A stretch of DNA of 64,000 nt from Chaunax sp. Z400. Lineage: Eukaryota > Chordata > Actinopteri > Lophiiformes > Chaunacidae. The DNA lies in NCBI GenBank assembly GCA_037577475.1, contig CM075188.1, positions 18,023,001 through 18,087,000 on the forward strand, in the 5' to 3' direction. Under the pieces are notes generated by a model. That model did not search any database. It was not told where the DNA came from and saw only the letters and a program-made list of their open reading frames with translations. This document shows, in pieces, positions 60,864 through 64,000 of this stretch (position 1 is the first letter of the stretch; every line of letters starts with the position of its first letter). The translations under genes and the position numbers were made by a program.

Positions 60864-63583
60864 CTCTCTCCCTCTATAGGGAGTCAGGTATGAAGAAGGT
60901 GGTCATCACCATGTCCTGTTGTGGATGTGAGAGGATACACATCCACATACAGGATACAGTAACTACAACTGCATTCAGGGAACTGTATATTTATAAAGTA
61001 TATGAAGGCGTATGAAGCTACAAATGCTCAGATGTTAAGTCTGCTCTGAAGCACATGGTGCTAAACTTTGCCACAGTTATTAGGTGTAAATGTACCTTAA
61101 AGTGCCTGAAGTGCTCGTTGAATACTCTCATAGTCAAAAGGCAAAATGTGTTTCCTTTGCCCTGTAGATGACAACTGTGACTAATTTTGAGGTTTTAATT
61201 CAGTTAGTCATCAATTACGTGAATCACCTGGCTTAATCTCTGCTAAATAAGGCCACTGTCTGTGTCTGATAGATTCCAGTGTGCCCATTAAGGCTTTATC
61301 ATCCCATTATTCATAATTTTCCGACAAAAGCACACTGGAAAGCACTTCTGTGCCTTGATGCATTGAGCTATCCTGTCGTGTTAACACGATTTATAGAACT
61401 TGCTGGGAAACTGTCTGCTTGTTTGCATGTGTCCAAACGAATATGAATCCCACCACAATATGCATACCATGTATTGCTTGTGAGGATGAATGAGATGCAG
61501 TTTTGAATTAGTCAGATGAATGCATGCTGATGGTGTTCTGGTCTTTGGTGAAGCGGACATGTGTCTGTAAATAGAAATACACAACAGTATGACATAATCC
61601 CTCATCCTTTATTACCCAGCATTGTTTTATAGGAAGGTTATTTCCCTAAATTAATAAACATCTTAACGGTGAGGCGCGGTAATTGAATATTCATGTTCTG
61701 TTGGTTCAGCCTGTGAACTCTGCCTCTCAAGTACTAACACAGCATCAATTTTATAAATTTTATCATCCCCAATAGAAATATACAGTATATCCAATAATGG
61801 CTCACATTTGTCTCTTACATATCTATTGCTTGGACTGTGGGTTTAAAGGATGTCGGTAGGTCACTACTGCCGTTGTTCCTTTAAGCTCTGCTTCCATAGG
61901 CCATTATGCTAAGAGAGATAAATGTATTTCTACCCTAAATTACATAATTGCTCCTCGAGGGCCTCTCACGGAGGAGCGGAGGCATGACTTTAACTGAATT
62001 AATCAGGTTAGTGATGGATGCTTCTACTTTACCTCGCTTATGCTTTTAATGTATACTTTGAATGCATGTCTTTGTTCACAGATCGTGTGCTGAGGGAATA
62101 AGGCAAGCTAAGTATCCGCAGGCCACTGGAACATCCAGGATGAGTCAAAAGGTCACCTGCTGGCTCCAGAGAAGAGTCCATACACTCGGTTACTGAGATT
62201 GATGTGGAAAAGGCTTGACTGGATGTCCTTGGGCAATTCATCCTTTGTGGCCCCCAGCATAGTGGTTGGTATGTGGTGTTGGTGTTTGCATGGAGATATT
62301 TTGCAGAATGACAATGAGGATGAAATGGAAAAATATGCAAATCCTGTTTACCACTTTATTAGTGAATGGAGATGTGATTCCCAGTGGGAAACATACACCA
62401 AAGCGTCCAAATATGAAGTTGCTGAGCATAATTTCAGCAAATTTAAATGACCTCAACACTCTCACGATCTGATATATAGACTGACTAATTAATGTTGTTT
62501 TCCTCTCAAACATTCACCTGATTTATGTGTTTTATTAACATGTGAAGAATGGTGGTCAGGCTTTGCAAGACCCCTATCTGATCCTCGGCCGCAATCTGTC
62601 ACTGTGGCTCTCTGCTGTCCAACCACAAACTAATGAAGCCATAAATCCATCCCACATCTGTTCAGCAATTGCAGTTCAGCAAAAATATTCATATGTGATC
62701 AATAATTCTCTCCCTTTTTTTGCAGTCACGCATGCATCCAAAAGCATGCAAGTTATCACCCTCTTGATAGCCTCTAAGTTACTGACTGACTGGTGATGTG
62801 ATATGTTGAATGAATATGCTAAATGTCAATGTATTGATGAGGAGAATTCATTTTTTAAAGCTTTTAGTAAATCTATGTATAGCACTAACAAACAGAAGAT
62901 TTAGAAACATGGCAACAATCAGCTGTGGTTAATGAACTGTCTGATGTTGACCCGTGTTGTACACCTGCAACATCTGTGATTATGGCCTCAGGTTGATATT
63001 GACTGCGCAGTCGCACATTATACTGTATATTACTTCATAATTTATATATCCAACACACACTGTTATGGATTTTTGTTCTGATGCAGACTCACTTTATTCA
63101 TACTGCTTATTATATGTCTTTGATATCATTTTAAAAAACTGCAAATACTTTGGAACAACAGATTTGAGCATTACAAAAAAATATATATAAAAATCTTGTA
63201 TGCTGCAGAAATAGCGGCTTGTTTTCGAAAGGATGCTAAATAATGCAATGCATTTTCAAAATCTGAGTGAAAAACCAAACACAGTACCTGGTTTACATGC
63301 TGCAATGGAGAGAGACGTTTCATCAAACTCTAAATCTTTCATATATTTTTAAGACAATGCATTGACTATTGAACAGCATATTGTCAACCAGTTTGTTCCC
63401 TACAATGAAAACCCTGTAGCCTCTTATGAAAATAAACACCATAAAAATAATAATTTGACCGACAGTGGAGAGAATGTGAGTGTAATCAATGTGAAAAATA
63501 AATTATTGTTGTTGTCAGAGTTTATTTTTGAATGGAAGGAAAGCAATGGAACGGAAGTAACACATGTGGACAGAGAAATGGAT
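60864..63583. other. Intergenic, no gene recognised
   Basis: No exon, RNA gene or defined repeat was recognised. The minus frame at 62038-62340 (100 codons) was considered and not supported. Confidence 0.45.
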
Positions 63584-63601
63584 TTGTGTGTGTGTGTGTG
63601 T
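63584..63601. repeat. Short (GT)n run
   Basis: Nine GT units in otherwise unique sequence. Confidence 0.85.
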
Positions 63602-64000
63602 TCATTCAGAGTCAAGTCATACTAGAGCACCTTGCAAGGTTATGCTTAAAAGACTGTTTGTCTTTTTTATTAGCTTGTCAATAAAGCTTTTTTATTGACC
63701 TTTGTTGTGTAATATCAAGATAACAGCAACACCAAACAAACATGGAATGAAGACATGATTCAGAGGGACATTTTGTTCAGCCTGGTATCTAATAACATTA
63801 GTGTAAAATAAACATTGTCACCCTTCTGCTGTCAGGAAATATAGCGGGTAAACATTGAATCCATGGCCCTGCTTATTTCTCTATGGTAACACTGTTGCCT
63901 GTTGATGCTGGCAACTCCTGCAGAAATTTTATTGCCACTAGACTAAAATTTGTTTCAATGTGGCATTTAAAAAATGAAGAAATAATTCATTTTCATTTTC
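63602..64000. other. Intergenic to window end
   Basis: AT-rich non-coding sequence with no recognised feature. Confidence 0.45.

Noticed and set aside
62038..62340. 100-codon minus-strand open frame
   Set aside because: No recognised family or exon signals; considered chance.

Overview
This looks like chromosomal DNA from a teleost fish, most likely a ray-finned species with a compact genome. Exons are split by mostly short GT-AG introns. The dispersed repeats are of fish type: a tRNA-headed SINE, L2/Maui-like, Rex1-like and L1-like LINE relics, a hAT-like non-autonomous element, and GT, CT, ATT and GATA microsatellites. There is nothing bacterial, no CRISPR array and no operon.

Layout. Positions 1 to about 46,500 are a gene desert: no convincing protein-coding exon was found there, only old repeats, microsatellites and AT-rich single-copy DNA, some of which could be conserved non-coding sequence. 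At 46,622-50,739 (+) lies a complete ten-exon ZRANB2 gene, a RanBP2-type zinc-finger and SR-like splicing factor (326 aa). At 53,598-55,512 (+) lies a two-exon prostaglandin E2 receptor EP3 gene, PTGER3 (392 aa, seven membrane segments). A decayed L1-like LINE fragment sits between the two genes. From 55,513 to 64,000 the window is again non-coding, with one repeat copy that matches another at 20.4 kb.

Context. ZRANB2 followed by PTGER3 on the same strand is the order I recall for human chromosome 1p31, where NEGR1 lies upstream. The first 46 kb would therefore correspond to the NEGR1-ZRANB2 intergenic space. The two genes have no known common pathway: one acts in nuclear pre-mRNA splicing, the other is a plasma-membrane G-protein-coupled receptor. 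Their adjacency is best read as conserved synteny.

Most useful observations: a short upstream reading frame whose stop overlaps the PTGER3 start codon (ATGA); an EP3 C-terminal tail encoded in the same exon as membrane segment 7; a 1.28-kb hAT-like element with terminal repeats, a near-perfect 8-bp target duplication and an internal 19-bp perfect hairpin; a canonical RFX X-box 1.8 kb downstream of PTGER3; and several repeat families with two or more copies in the window. I found no clear evidence of a new biological system.
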